A DNA stretch of 64,000 bases from an uncultured Verrucomicrobiota bacterium (GTDB taxonomy: Bacteria > Verrucomicrobiota > Verrucomicrobiia > Verrucomicrobiales > Verrucomicrobiaceae), in NCBI GenBank assembly GCA_903838675.1, contig CAILZI010000045.1, positions 1 through 64,000 on the forward strand, written 5' to 3'. The position numbers and the translations under genes were made by a program. Position 1 is the first letter of the stretch. The number at the start of each line of letters is the position of its first letter. Positions 35,001-44,400 of this stretch are shown piece by piece. The notes beneath the pieces are model-generated. The model was given only the letters and a program-made list of their open reading frames with translations, was not told the origin of the DNA and did no database searches.

Positions 35001-37076
35001 TCCCTCGGTCTCCTCCGACATTCCCCCGCCGCACGCGGCTATGCTCGCCTCTTCTGGCATGCGTGGATTGAAGACGACGCCAAGAAAGCTCTTCTAGCCC
35101 GCATGCAGTCGAAGGGTCGCATGCGTGATCTCCTCGGCATCTCGAATGCAGCCATTGATGAAGAGCTGGCGAAGCATGTGGAACGTCTGCTCGGCAGCTG
35201 CCTGCCACAAGCTTCCTCGCACCAGATCACCGCCTGCCTCCTCGACGAACTCCAATCCAAGCACCCCTTCACCCGCTCCGCCGCCGCAACGGAACTGCTG
35301 CGCGCTTTCCACCGGGAACTCACCGTCAAACACGCAGCCAAGGATTTCCAAGAGACCCTCACCTCGCTCGCCGCTCAGCCCCTGCTCGCATTCGAAATCG
35401 CCTTGGAGTGGATCACCGCACTGAATCCCGCTGCAGCTCCTGGCGTGCTGATCGAAACAGCAGGCATGGTCATCACCAACGACCAACCTCCTGCCGCCAT
35501 CCCCGCTGAGCCCACTGCTCACACCACCATCACCGGTTTGATCGGCACCCACTCACGCATCGCCGAAGCAAAACTCGAACTCAACTACCACGAGTTCACC
35601 ACGCGTCTGCAACGCTACGAAGCCGAGGTCGTGCCCTCGTTTGAAGCCTTCCAGTTGCTCAAGCAACGTCTGGCCGACACCCGCCGCCGTGAATTGCGGC
35701 TCGATCAATTCCAAGCCGGCGTGCTCAGCTCCTTCGTACGCAACCGCCTTATCGACCAAGTCTATCTCCCGCTCATCGGCGCCAATCTTGCGAAGCAGCT
35801 CGGTGCCGCAGGCAAGGACACGCGAACGGACCGCATGGGCATGCTGCTGCTCATCTCACCGCCCGGCTACGGCAAAACGACGCTCATGGAATACGTCGCC
35901 AGCCGCCTCGGCATCACGCTGGTAAAAATCAACGGCCCTGCTCTTGGCCACAAGGTCACCTCGCTGGACCCCGCCGAAGCCGCCAATGCCAGCGCGCGTG
36001 AGGAAGTGGAGAAACTCAACCTCGCCTTCGAGATGGGCGACAATGTCATGATCTACGTCGATGACATCCAGCACACGAACCCCGAGTTCCTGCAGAAGTT
36101 CATCTCCCTCTGCGATGGCACCCGCAAGATCGAAGGCGTGTTCAAAGGCGAGGCCAAGACCTACGACCTGCGCGGCCGCAAGGTGGCCGTCGTCATGGCG
36201 GGCAATCCCTACACCGAAGTCGGCGGCAAATTCCAGGTGCCCGACATGCTGGCAAACCGTGCCGACACCTACAATCTCGGCGACATCCTCGGCGGTCATC
36301 AGGAAGTCTTCAAAGACAGCTACATTGAGAACTGCCTCACCAGCAACGCCACGCTGGCCCGCATCGCCGCCCGCAGTCATGCGGATGCACTCGCCGTCTT
36401 GAAGGTCGCTCAGACCGGCACCCGCGAAGGCGTCGAATTCGAAGGCAGCTACAGCGCCGAGGAGATCAACGAAGGCGTCGCCGTCATGGAAAAACTCCTG
36501 CACGTGCGCGAGATCATCCTGCGCGTGAATCAGGAATACGTGCGCAGCGCTGCCATGGAGGACGCCTACCGCACCGAGCCTCCTTTCAAGCTCCAGGGCA
36601 GCTACCGCAACATGAACAAGATCGCGGAGAAAATTCTCCCGCTCATGACCGATGCCGAAGTCGCCAGCCTCATCGCCGATCACTATCGCGGCGAAGCGCA
36701 AACCCTCAGCCAGGCCGCAGAATCAAACCTGCTCAAGTGGCGCGAGATCAATGCCCTCTCCACCGAGGCCGATGTCATTCGCTGGACCGAGATCAAGAGC
36801 ACCTTCAAACGCAACCTCCTCACCGGCGGTGCAGGCGAGAACGATCCCATCAACCGCATCACCGGCCACATGAACGCCTTCACCGTCGGTCTGGAAAAGA
36901 TCGAGCAGGCCGTCAGCAAGCCCACCCTGTCCGATGTCACCATCGAGCGCCTCCAACGCATCATCGAAGGCCTCCGCGCAGTCCCGGTGAACGTCGAAAT
37001 CCGCGTGCAGCCCGTCGAAAAAGAAGTCGCAGGCGAGCCCCCCGTCGACGTCTCAAGCACCGTAGCGCAGGAATAA
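32088..37076 (+). CDS. giant AAA+ ATPase, 'DNA repair ATPase'-annotated family
   Basis: The product is 1,662 residues from ATG 32088 (ATG 32094 is an alternative; TTG 32040 is unlikely). About residues 60-460 form a beta-rich, propeller-like region with repeated short segments (FLFGYNVHLGLRS, YLGFQVGQRATEV). Long helical and coiled-coil stretches span about 490-880. The AAA+ module follows: Walker A SPPGYGKTTLME near 1257-1266, Walker B VMIYVDDIQH near 1322-1331 and sensor-1 VVMAGNPYTE near 1369-1378. I recall automated annotation as DNA repair ATPase without experimental support. Placement after a flotillin suggests membrane-linked stress or remodelling activity. Function uncertain. Confidence 0.8.
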   Translation: MTMADPAPSPQPSPQLEAGAYEVIRQRLNKHGAELQRRLDLLNTDRKAEFGGIETALLATSRLTTENNCVPRDLAAIGPHRFLFGYNVHLGLRSTMRIEDVFAVYDYHAADHSFHPNKDGLLSDPQFVEDFAYLYNYYKHASFLKFHRIGPHLYLGFQVGQRATEVKTFKWLVDDDKGTLKYLGNRSDHEFVFPTPQEFEWKRATRDMYINGTHPHISIEDRVFVETIGGDLTVKVENNTDTGRGIYSEPVENRDQTLDDAEVYYAIVGSLILLKLLPYQEKTWRHLVFNERTRQAHRIDSIAESCVILPDDHGILFPHGYVLQTGEVRRFETGLPPMRFEKRIPAANGEDTLFVFSHLESGSYLLLSYNLITQSVATPQPCHGFSLFPSGELVLFEADAEPRKHHVIQVWRTPFVSADVSEAKSSQTFLSKIGNAEIVRAMAECQGVLTLLGKDDSFSGLYVELSRSCGGIADSYFWVGSAETHDLKSILVEIKTTAEAALGEFEKVRRMRKTAADQTATLQEKAQKALGAAANTDPTDILGFVQLLTSLRELRGQIIALRDVRYTDAAEIDRMDKTVAEGADKLSAKCVTFLLKPESLDPYRKQIAEQQARVPVLAKVTEAQTVEEALAKSSSELEMLTAIVSGLKIEDATETTRIIEGISTLFAQLNQVRSVLRNKRNDLAKTEGAAQFQAQLSLLSQSVLNYLEVATTPEKCDESLTRVLVQIEEMETRFSDFDDYAAELIKKREEVQTAFESRRQSLSDALNRRCSSLGQSAERILTSIRNRLSNFAKPEEVHAWLAADAMVAKLRDLIEELRKLGDSVRADELQTRLKTVQQDSLKQIRDKSEIFVAGGDLIQLGQHQFSVNKQPLELTILPRDGTLAYHLTGTRFFETVENPALETQRSVWDQAVVSENADVYRAEYLAWQMLKAGAGDDVATFMAQRYNEGYTKGVHDHDAALLLKPLREMQKSLGLLRHSPAARGYARLFWHAWIEDDAKKALLARMQSKGRMRDLLGISNAAIDEELAKHVERLLGSCLPQASSHQITACLLDELQSKHPFTRSAAATELLRAFHRELTVKHAAKDFQETLTSLAAQPLLAFEIALEWITALNPAAAPGVLIETAGMVITNDQPPAAIPAEPTAHTTITGLIGTHSRIAEAKLELNYHEFTTRLQRYEAEVVPSFEAFQLLKQRLADTRRRELRLDQFQAGVLSSFVRNRLIDQVYLPLIGANLAKQLGAAGKDTRTDRMGMLLLISPPGYGKTTLMEYVASRLGITLVKINGPALGHKVTSLDPAEAANASAREEVEKLNLAFEMGDNVMIYVDDIQHTNPEFLQKFISLCDGTRKIEGVFKGEAKTYDLRGRKVAVVMAGNPYTEVGGKFQVPDMLANRADTYNLGDILGGHQEVFKDSYIENCLTSNATLARIAARSHADALAVLKVAQTGTREGVEFEGSYSAEEINEGVAVMEKLLHVREIILRVNQEYVRSAAMEDAYRTEPPFKLQGSYRNMNKIAEKILPLMTDAEVASLIADHYRGEAQTLSQAAESNLLKWREINALSTEADVIRWTEIKSTFKRNLLTGGAGENDPINRITGHMNAFTVGLEKIEQAVSKPTLSDVTIERLQRIIEGLRAVPVNVEIRVQPVEKEVAGEPPVDVSSTVAQE

Positions 37077-37114
37077 TTCATCGAATTTTGCGCATGATCT
37101 GGCTTCCTTCTTTT

Positions 37115-37131
37115 GAAGGCCAAAGGCCTTC
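37115..37131. other. short inverted repeat between convergent genes
   Basis: GAAGGCC and GGCCTTC separated by AAA, between the AAA+ stop and the cyclase stop. It has no clear T-run on either strand, so terminator function is doubtful. Confidence 0.3.
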
Positions 37132-37188
37132 CGTATCACAGCGAAGGGTTGCCGAGCCTGGGCGAGGCTACCCTGGTACCGCCCACCA

Positions 37189-38955
37189 TCATCCTTCTCT
37201 CTCAAGGTCGAACCGCAACGCGGTTCCGTAACTTCTGGCGGCTTTCAGCGCTCCCAGTGTCCAGATGACGGGATAAAGCTGCTCGTGATACCACAGCCGC
37301 GCAAAATAGAGGCCAATGGGAGCCGTCGGAAAACGAGTGCCGTTCTCCGTGGCCGTGATGAGCCATTGGGCGCTGGACATCACGTCTTGGCCTTCACCAC
37401 CCAAAGCATGCAAAGCTACTGCCGTCTCTTCAATGCTCGCAGGCGCACTGGCATCCCCTCCAAACGAGCCATCAGACTTCCGGGCGCTGCGCAAGTATTG
37501 ACGACCGCTTTCGATCATCGTGTGAGAAAGAACTGCAAGCTGCTCGCTGCTACTGAGATGATTGACGACTTGAGCGGTGCCGTAGACCGGATTGTTTTCA
37601 TCCGGCGTGTGCTCATTGCCAAACCACAGAGGAATCCATGAACCGTTCGACAGTTGCACTTTTTCCAGATAGAGGAACGCTTGCTGGGTGGCTTTGACGA
37701 TGCGGGCTCCCAGCACATCAGTCGCTTCATCGCACCACGCCCACCAAGCGCCCAACGCATGCGCCGTGATCTCCGGCGTGCTGCGGTCAAACGGCAGCGT
37801 ACCCCACCCACGACAAAACGTGGGAATACCCCCATCCCGATTTTGCAAATCCAGCAGCCACGTGACCCCCTGCTGAATCGCCGCATCAAACGCATGCCCC
37901 ATTTTCTTGAGCGCGATCAGCGCACTCGAAGTGTCATCGGCATCCGGCACCCCACCAGGAAGATTCGTCCATGCCCAGCCCCCCGGCGGCGCATTGGTAA
38001 AGGGATGCACTTCACGGTACTGCTGCGCCAGCAGCCATGTACGTAGTTCGGGCTTTAGCCCGTCAGGCTTCGGGTCCGAACTCCTCAGTGACAACGTCGT
38101 CCCCCACGTCGCAAGATTCGTATCAATCGGCCAGCTCCCATCCTCCCGCTTCGAGTTCACCAGGAAACTTACCGCCAGCGGCAGGCAGGGATGATCAAGC
38201 TGCCCGCCACCGGCCAGCGCCATGGTGACAAAGCTCGTCAGTGGCGTCGCCTCAAGATACCCTCCGCTGCTGGGTTGCAGCGCCTTGAGCATCGGCCGAA
38301 TGCGCGGCCACGTCAGCGCCCGCAGCCACCGCAGCGGATTCCACCACGCTGGCGGAGCATTTTTAAACCGAGTGTACCCAATGGCAATCAGCGCCGGCAG
38401 CGCATAGCTGACCACCGGCAGACCCACCGCTCCAAACCACGTGCGCGGCAGCGCAGCAAGCTCAAACGGCAGCGCGATGACATGCTTCCACGGTTTGTCA
38501 CCCAAGGTGCCACATAAGGCACACAGCATCAGGATAGGCACCGAGAAAGTCTTGTCCTTGCCGTAGCGGGACACCACCGCCCTGGCGATGGCCGCAGGTT
38601 CAAGCGAACCCACCTGAGCGGTGATCCACACATTGGCAGATTGTACTGCGGAAGAAGTCCGCTGCCCGACGAGGTGCAGCGCACTCCAGCAAAGAAGCGT
38701 CGTCGAAAGGTTGCTTTTGCTCAGTGTCGTGTCACCCCAGCCACCATCAGCATTCTGATGATCGCAAAGCCACTGCGCGCCAGCAGCGATGTGCACCGCG
38801 TGCTTGTCACCATCCACTAGCGCAAGCGCAACGATGGCCGTCGCGGTTGAGAGCGCACTGCTTGACAGCCGCCCCTCCCAATGGCCGCTCGCGTCCCGCA
38901 GGCCATCAAGATGCGCCTGCGTGTTGGCGATGGCGCTGTCGAGGGCGTCCATCAT
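37189..38955 (-). CDS. class II terpene cyclase, squalene-hopene-cyclase-like
   Basis: A 588-residue alpha-alpha barrel protein with the protonating DxDD motif of class II cyclases in VPDADDTSSAL (near residues 336-340). Several QW-type repeats are visible (GHWEG, DGGWGD, DGSWP, GGWAW, DGGIPTF, NGSWIPLWFG). It is somewhat shorter than hopene cyclases of about 630 residues. The likely reaction is protonation-initiated cyclisation of squalene or another isoprenoid at the membrane; the product is not predictable. It lies 10 bases after the small hypothetical gene. No squalene synthase gene is in the window. Confidence 0.85.
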   Translation of the reverse strand: MMDALDSAIANTQAHLDGLRDASGHWEGRLSSSALSTATAIVALALVDGDKHAVHIAAGAQWLCDHQNADGGWGDTTLSKSNLSTTLLCWSALHLVGQRTSSAVQSANVWITAQVGSLEPAAIARAVVSRYGKDKTFSVPILMLCALCGTLGDKPWKHVIALPFELAALPRTWFGAVGLPVVSYALPALIAIGYTRFKNAPPAWWNPLRWLRALTWPRIRPMLKALQPSSGGYLEATPLTSFVTMALAGGGQLDHPCLPLAVSFLVNSKREDGSWPIDTNLATWGTTLSLRSSDPKPDGLKPELRTWLLAQQYREVHPFTNAPPGGWAWTNLPGGVPDADDTSSALIALKKMGHAFDAAIQQGVTWLLDLQNRDGGIPTFCRGWGTLPFDRSTPEITAHALGAWWAWCDEATDVLGARIVKATQQAFLYLEKVQLSNGSWIPLWFGNEHTPDENNPVYGTAQVVNHLSSSEQLAVLSHTMIESGRQYLRSARKSDGSFGGDASAPASIEETAVALHALGGEGQDVMSSAQWLITATENGTRFPTAPIGLYFARLWYHEQLYPVIWTLGALKAARSYGTALRFDLEREG

Positions 38956-38965
38956 GGCACGAGAC

Positions 38966-39466
38966 TCAGGCTTCGAGTTTCAGCTCAGGACGGGCCTCAA
39001 TGGCCTTGGTGAGCGAAATCCAGCCACCCTCACGCTGCTGCTGGAACATGTACAAATACAAGGCGACCTGCTTGGCAGGATACGCAGCGAGCAGAGCGGC
39101 CACGGCGGCCTCAGCCTTGTCATCAGCGATCACTTCAGGCAGTTCAGTCACTTCACCTTTGCCATCATGCGCGATCTCCGCGGCATTGAGAAAGGTGATG
39201 AGCATCTGCGGCTGGCCTTTGAGCAGCCAGATCTGGAAAATCTGCGCCGTCACATCTTCGTTCGACTTCGTGTTCAGTTGCTCCAGCAGCCACTCGGCCT
39301 GCTTGGCTCGGGATTTTTCCAAAATGAAAGCAGGACGGAGACGCTTGGCGGGAGCGAGCGAATCAATGACGGCCTTGTACGCAGCACGCTGCTCGGTCTG
39401 CATGTAGGTCATGATCTGCAGGCGCAGCTCGGCACCGATGGCTTGAAGAAGTTGGTTGGGTCGCAT
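38966..39466 (-). CDS. conserved hypothetical protein upstream of cyclase
   Basis: A 166-residue, mainly helical soluble protein. No motif is recognised. Notable segments are AYKAVIDSLAPAKRLRPAFI, AQIFQIWLLKGQPQMLITFL and LYLYMFQQQREGGW. It starts at ATG 39466 and ends 10 bases before the cyclase gene, so the two are co-transcribed. Its length and composition fit a real gene, and the operon suggests a helper role. Confidence 0.75.
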   Translation of the reverse strand: MRPNQLLQAIGAELRLQIMTYMQTEQRAAYKAVIDSLAPAKRLRPAFILEKSRAKQAEWLLEQLNTKSNEDVTAQIFQIWLLKGQPQMLITFLNAAEIAHDGKGEVTELPEVIADDKAEAAVAALLAAYPAKQVALYLYMFQQQREGGWISLTKAIEARPELKLEA

Positions 39467-39597
39467 CTGGAGTTTTGGTGGGAACGGGGGGTTCAGCTAG
39501 CACCACGGCACAGAAGTCGCAACCGTTTTGCCTCACAGCTGGCGATTCGGCAGGGAGTAGCAATAAACGCCGCCTTACCAAACTGACAAGCGGCCAA

Positions 39598-39636
39598 ACA
39601 AAAACGCGGAGCCGGTTTCCCGGCTCCGCGTAAAAA
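39598..39636 (-). terminator. strong terminator after Gfo/Idh/MocA gene
   Basis: A perfect 12-bp GC-rich stem (39604-39615 with 39620-39631, loop TTTC) has an A-run on both flanks of the + strand pattern. It therefore reads as stem plus T-run on the minus strand, and weakly as an A-rich flank on the other side. It separates the oxidoreductase from the hypothetical-cyclase unit. Confidence 0.93.
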
Positions 39637-39660
39637 AGCAAATTCGAGTTTCGCTTCCGT

Positions 39661-41217
39661 TTAGTTGATTTCCGGCAGCTTGAATTCCTCCACGTAGTTC
39701 TCCATCGCGAGTTTGTTGGCTTCATCAGCAAACTCGCCCGTGAACTTCTCAGCCACAGGATCAAACTCCAGCCAGGGGCCGGCATTGATCTTGTCCACGT
39801 TGAGGTCGATCTTGTTGCCCTCAAGGTTCTTCACAAAGTGCTCAAAGGTCTCCTGGCCCGCCTTGTCATTCTTGAGGCGTTCCTGCACCTCAGCGACGCT
39901 CGCAGCCTTGCCCAGGCGGTAGGAGATGTTCGCCAGATGGGCCAGCGAAGCGGCGTGGAAACCGTGCGAGACGTGCAGGTTCGAGTTGATGAGCTTCCCG
40001 GCACGCACCGAGTTGATGAAATTAAGCATGTGGTCAGCACCGTCATTGAAGTTCTCGAACTTCTTGACGGCCTGGCCTTCGTTGTCATAGGCCTTGGCCT
40101 CGATGACGTAGCCACCTTCGCAATGAATGACGTTGCCGACGCGTGCTGCGGCGGTCTTGCCATTCACACGGTACACTGGCTCCAGCTTCCAGTCCATGTC
40201 CTTCAAAGGAAGTCCGCGGTTGTCAAAGAGCAGCGGCGCGGGCTCGTAGGCCCAGAAGGCCATCTGGTTGTTGGCGGTCTCGCCGTCATCTTTGTAGCCC
40301 CAGCGTCCGCCAAAGCTCATCACGCGCTTTGGCAGCAGTTCGGGATCTCCCAGCGCCCAGCGGCCCACGTCTGTCTGGTGCGGCCCCTGGTTGCCGATGT
40401 CGCCGTTGCCGAAAGCCCACTGCCAGTGCCAGTCATAGTGGAACTGCGTGCGGTCCACAGGAATCATGCCGCGCGGGCCGGCCCACAGCTTGTAGTCCAC
40501 GTCCACCTCCTGCGGCGCTCCGGCCGGGTCGGTCTTGACATTGCGCAGGTCGTGGAAAGTGCCCTTGATCATCCCGTTCTTCGGCTCGATCGGCGCAGGC
40601 AGCTTGCCAATGGAATTGCGCGACTTGTAATTGACTCCACGGGAGAGTGTCACCTTGCCGATGTGGCCTTCCTTCACCCAGGCCATGGCCTCCGCCCAGC
40701 CAGGGCTGGAGCGGCGCTGCATGCCGTGCTGCACCACGAGCCCCTTCTTGGCGACCTTTTCGGCTGCATTCAGCAGTTGCCGGCCTTCCCAAATGTTGTG
40801 GCAGACGGGTTTCTCGACGTAGACGTGCTTGCCATGCTGCATGGCTGTCATGGCGATGAGCGTGTGCGTGTGGTTCGGCGTGGCGATGGTGACAGCGTCC
40901 ACCTCGGGGTCCAGCATGAGCTTCCGGTAGTCGGAGTAAGCCGTGACGGTGTTGTTTTTCTTGGCCTGGCTTGCCACGCCCTTGGCGAGCACATTGGCAT
41001 CCACATCGCAGAGGGCAACGATACGCACGCCTGGGATTTCCTCCAGGCTCTTGATGTGGCCTGCACCACGCCCGTTGAAGCCGATGACCGCGACACGAAC
41101 GTCACCATTGGCACCCAGCGGTGCGGAAAAGGCTCGGGATGCGACAAGACCGGCAGTGCCGGCCACAGTGCCGCGAAGAAAGGTTCGGCGGGTGGTTTTG
41201 TTTTGTTGTGTTTGCAT
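39661..41217 (-). CDS. Tat-exported Gfo/Idh/MocA family oxidoreductase
   Basis: A 518-residue NAD(P)-dependent oxidoreductase exported through Tat (TTRRTFLRGTVAGTAGL). The Rossmann domain shows VAVIGFNGRGAGHI, ALCDVDANV and the family signature VEKPVCHN. The C-terminal domain carries PRGMIPVDRTQFHYDWHWQW and GNQGPHQTDVGRWALG, typical of verrucomicrobial and planctomycetal members. It probably oxidises or reduces sugars outside the cytoplasm with a pre-bound cofactor. ATG 41217 is chosen because the Tat motif lies 8 residues later; a start at 41250 adds nothing recognisable. Confidence 0.92.
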   Translation of the reverse strand: MQTQQNKTTRRTFLRGTVAGTAGLVASRAFSAPLGANGDVRVAVIGFNGRGAGHIKSLEEIPGVRIVALCDVDANVLAKGVASQAKKNNTVTAYSDYRKLMLDPEVDAVTIATPNHTHTLIAMTAMQHGKHVYVEKPVCHNIWEGRQLLNAAEKVAKKGLVVQHGMQRRSSPGWAEAMAWVKEGHIGKVTLSRGVNYKSRNSIGKLPAPIEPKNGMIKGTFHDLRNVKTDPAGAPQEVDVDYKLWAGPRGMIPVDRTQFHYDWHWQWAFGNGDIGNQGPHQTDVGRWALGDPELLPKRVMSFGGRWGYKDDGETANNQMAFWAYEPAPLLFDNRGLPLKDMDWKLEPVYRVNGKTAAARVGNVIHCEGGYVIEAKAYDNEGQAVKKFENFNDGADHMLNFINSVRAGKLINSNLHVSHGFHAASLAHLANISYRLGKAASVAEVQERLKNDKAGQETFEHFVKNLEGNKIDLNVDKINAGPWLEFDPVAEKFTGEFADEANKLAMENYVEEFKLPEIN

Positions 41218-41277
41218 GGGATGGAGAGTTGGAATCAGGCGCCGCCGCATCTGAAATGCGCGGCAGGGAATAGGTTT

Positions 41278-41307
41278 AGCCTAGCCAAAACGTCTGAGAA
41301 AAGACAA
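41278..41307 (-). promoter_or_regulatory. possible promoter of Gfo/Idh/MocA gene
   Basis: Minus-strand TTGTCT (41307-41302) and TAGGCT (41283-41278) are spaced 18 bases apart, about 60 bases before the ATG. It is a moderate match, with two direct repeats lying just upstream. Confidence 0.3.
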
Positions 41308-41321
41308 CCTTTCCTTTCATT

Positions 41322-41357
41322 CCCCACCGTTTATGACCAATCCCCCACCGTTTGTGA
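41322..41357. repeat. 15-bp direct repeats, 21-bp period
   Basis: CCCCACCGTTTATGA (41322-41336) and CCCCACCGTTTGTGA (41343-41357) differ at one base and are spaced by exactly 21 bp, two helical turns. They lie 14 bases upstream of the candidate -35 of the oxidoreductase gene, as an activator site would, and downstream of the giant gene's stop. Confidence 0.6.
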
Positions 41358-41435
41358 TTCGGAGTCCCTGAAACCGGGAATGCATCCTGGCCTTGTGTGG
41401 CTGTGCTGGGTTTGATTCTTCAGAAACGGGTCGGT

Positions 41436-44400
41436 TCAGCGGGCAGAACGGCGGCGGCGGCAGGCGATGCCCAGAAGTCCAAACAGGAGCAGCAGGATGC
41501 GAGCAGGCTCTGGAACCACAACGAGAACACCGTAGGTGGTGAAGGCGCTGGTATCCCATGCCAGGCCAGAACTGCTGAGGCTGAGATCAGGCAGATAGAA
41601 ATTACCAGTCGCCCCGCCCGTCGTGAAGCCGGTTGGGTTGTTAAATCCGTTGTTAACGATGGCGGTCCAGTCAATCAGGTTGAACACTTCGCCGTAGGTA
41701 AAGCTTGGGGTTCCATTGGCAAACACATGCACCATGCCGCCGCTGTTCAGCGTCAGTGTTCCAGCGACATTGATGTAGTCGTGGTTTCCAGCAGCAGGAG
41801 CCACATTGATTTCTGTCGCCACTGCTGTGTTGGCAGCCGGCGGAGCCAAGTTGCCATTGTCAGTGATGAGGTTCAGTACGTTGCTGTACCCGTGGGTGAA
41901 GCCGGTGTCGCCGCTGAGGTAGTATTGGCCGTTGCTGAATACAAAGGTGGTGGGTGCCGCCACCGTTGGTGTCGTGATGCCCAGTTCAAGCATGGAGCCG
42001 CTGCTCACCACGAGGTCATGATTGATCGTGAGAGAGCCATTGTCTGCGCCCAGATTGCCACCCGGCGCGAGGATACCCACCGCGCCTCCGGAGCCGCCCA
42101 CCGTCACCGTGCTGGTGGCACTGCCAAGGCTGACGTTGTTGTTCGCCGAGAGCACTGCGGCACTTTGACCCGTGAAGGTGTTGCTTGAGGCATTGTAAGT
42201 GCCAAGCGCGCCGGAGGTCTCAGCCACCGTGACGGCGCTGGTGCCGGTCAGATTGCCCGTGAGGTGCACATGGCCGTTGCTCACCGTGGTGGTGCCTGTG
42301 TAGGTGTTGGAACCATTCAAGGTGGTGGTTCCCGAACCGGTCTGCGCAAAGTTCCCTGCGCCTGAGATGCCGGATCCAGTGCCAATGAAATCGGTGCCTT
42401 GAACGACTGCGTCACTTTGATTCACCGCAAAGGTGGCCCCGCTGGCCACACTGATGGCACTCGCGGTGTTGATGGATCCGGTGGTTCCACCATTGCCCAG
42501 CTGGAGGGTGCCAGCGCTCACAGCGGTGGCACCCGTGTAGGTGTTCGCACCAGTGAGGATGACGGTGTCTGTGGTGGTCTTGGTGAGGCCTACGCTGCCG
42601 TCGAGGACGACACTGGAGAAGCCGGACTGCACGTCAAAGTTCGTGGTGCTGGTGAGCACACCGCCACCTGTGCTGTCTTGCAGGGTGCCACCACCCTGAA
42701 GCGAAACACCCGCCACGGTTTCTGTTTTTCCATTCACGTCAAACACTGCGCTGGCACCATTCACGGTGAGCGTGCCGCTGTCGGCGATCTGGTCTCCACC
42801 ACTGCCTGTGAGCTTGGCGGTGCCAGCGGTTACCGTGAGGCTGCCGCCGATGGCATTGACGCCTGTCTTGCCCAGGTCGAACTCTCCACCGTTCACCGTA
42901 GTGAGACCGGTGTATGTGTTGGCGGCCGCTCCAGTGAAGGTCAAGGTGCCCGCGTCATTCTTGGTCACCGTACCGGTGCCAATGATCAGACTGCCACTGA
43001 CGGTGGTGCTGCCAGATCCTGCGACGATCAAATTCTTGTTCGCGCCGGAAACGCCGCCGCTGACGGTGAGCAGGCTCGTGCTGCTGTTCGTCCAGGTCTG
43101 CGTCGCTGCGGTGCCGACGACAACGTTGCTCGCGATGGTGTCAGCGCCGGAGCCGGACTGAACAGTGATGCCCGAGGTACCGTTGATTGTCAGCGCGTTT
43201 CCAGTAATGCTGGAGCCAGCCGTGTTGGCCGTGCCCGTGCCCGTGAAGGTCAGGCTGTTGATCGTGAAGTTCTGGCCCAGGGTGGTGTTCAGATGAGAGG
43301 CGGCGTTTGCCGCAAGGAAGACATCCGTGGTGCTGCCAGGAATCTGCAAGGTGTCCGTTCCCGCAGGCCCGTTCACCCAGTTGGTCACATTGGCGGTACC
43401 AATCGTGCTCCAGACAGAGTCTTGAGCACCGCTCCAATAGGCGGCGTTTGGCGTGACATTGGTGAGGACGCTCAACAGCAGCTTCGCGGTCGTGCTTTGG
43501 AAGTTGCCAGCCGTGGCGGCGGAGCCGGTGTCCCAAACCAGATTGTAGCTCCGGCCCAGACCTGCCTGGATCGTTGTATTGGTGCCATCAAAGGTGAACG
43601 ACCCCAGAGCGGTGGACCCTGCCAGGAAGGTCATCAGATTGTAGGTATTCACGGCCAGGACACCGGAGCCCAGGTTGTTCAGGCTGAGGGTCGCTCCCCC
43701 CGTGTTCAAGTTGAGCAATTGGCTGACCGCAATCAAGTCCACCTGGTTTGTGGTCGCATTGAAATCATACAGCAAGGAGGCTGCGGTGGAAGCACCTCCC
43801 AGTGTGAGGGTGGTGCCAGCCGTATTGTTCTGCAAAGTGAGGGTGTTGATGGCACCATCCTGCAGACTGAGCACGCCACCGCCGTTCACCGTCACACTGC
43901 CTGCCGTGGTGGTGCCCAGAGTGGTGGTGCCCGTGGCCTTCAACGTGGCTGAGGAGTTCACCGTAACTGCTGTGCCGCCCAGCGAACCGCCGGAACCGCC
44001 TGCGATAATCAAGGTGCCGCCGCTCACGGTGGTGCTGCCGGAATAAGTGTTGGCCACGTTGAAGGTGGTGCTGCCCGAACCATTCTGGGCAAAGTTTCCT
44101 GCACCGGAGAGGCCGGCATTGCTGAAATCAACGCCTTGCACGACCGCGTCGCTTTGATTGACCGCAAACGTGGCTCCGCTGGCCATGCTGATCGCACTCG
44201 TTGTTTTGATGGAGCCGGTGGTGCCACCATTGCCAAGCTGAAGAGTGCCCGCAGTCACCGTGGTGTTGCCGGTGTAGAGGTTCGTCCCCGTCAGCACCAG
44301 AACACCCTTCGTGGCGTTCGTATCATTCAGAGTCAGACCACCCGTGTTCGTCGCGGCCAGAACTCCCGCGTAGGTCACGGTCTGGCCGTTCGTGTCGATC

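Noticed and set aside
41322..41357. CRISPR-like repeat
   Set aside because: Only two 15-bp copies at 21-bp period with no spacer-sized gaps or cas genes.
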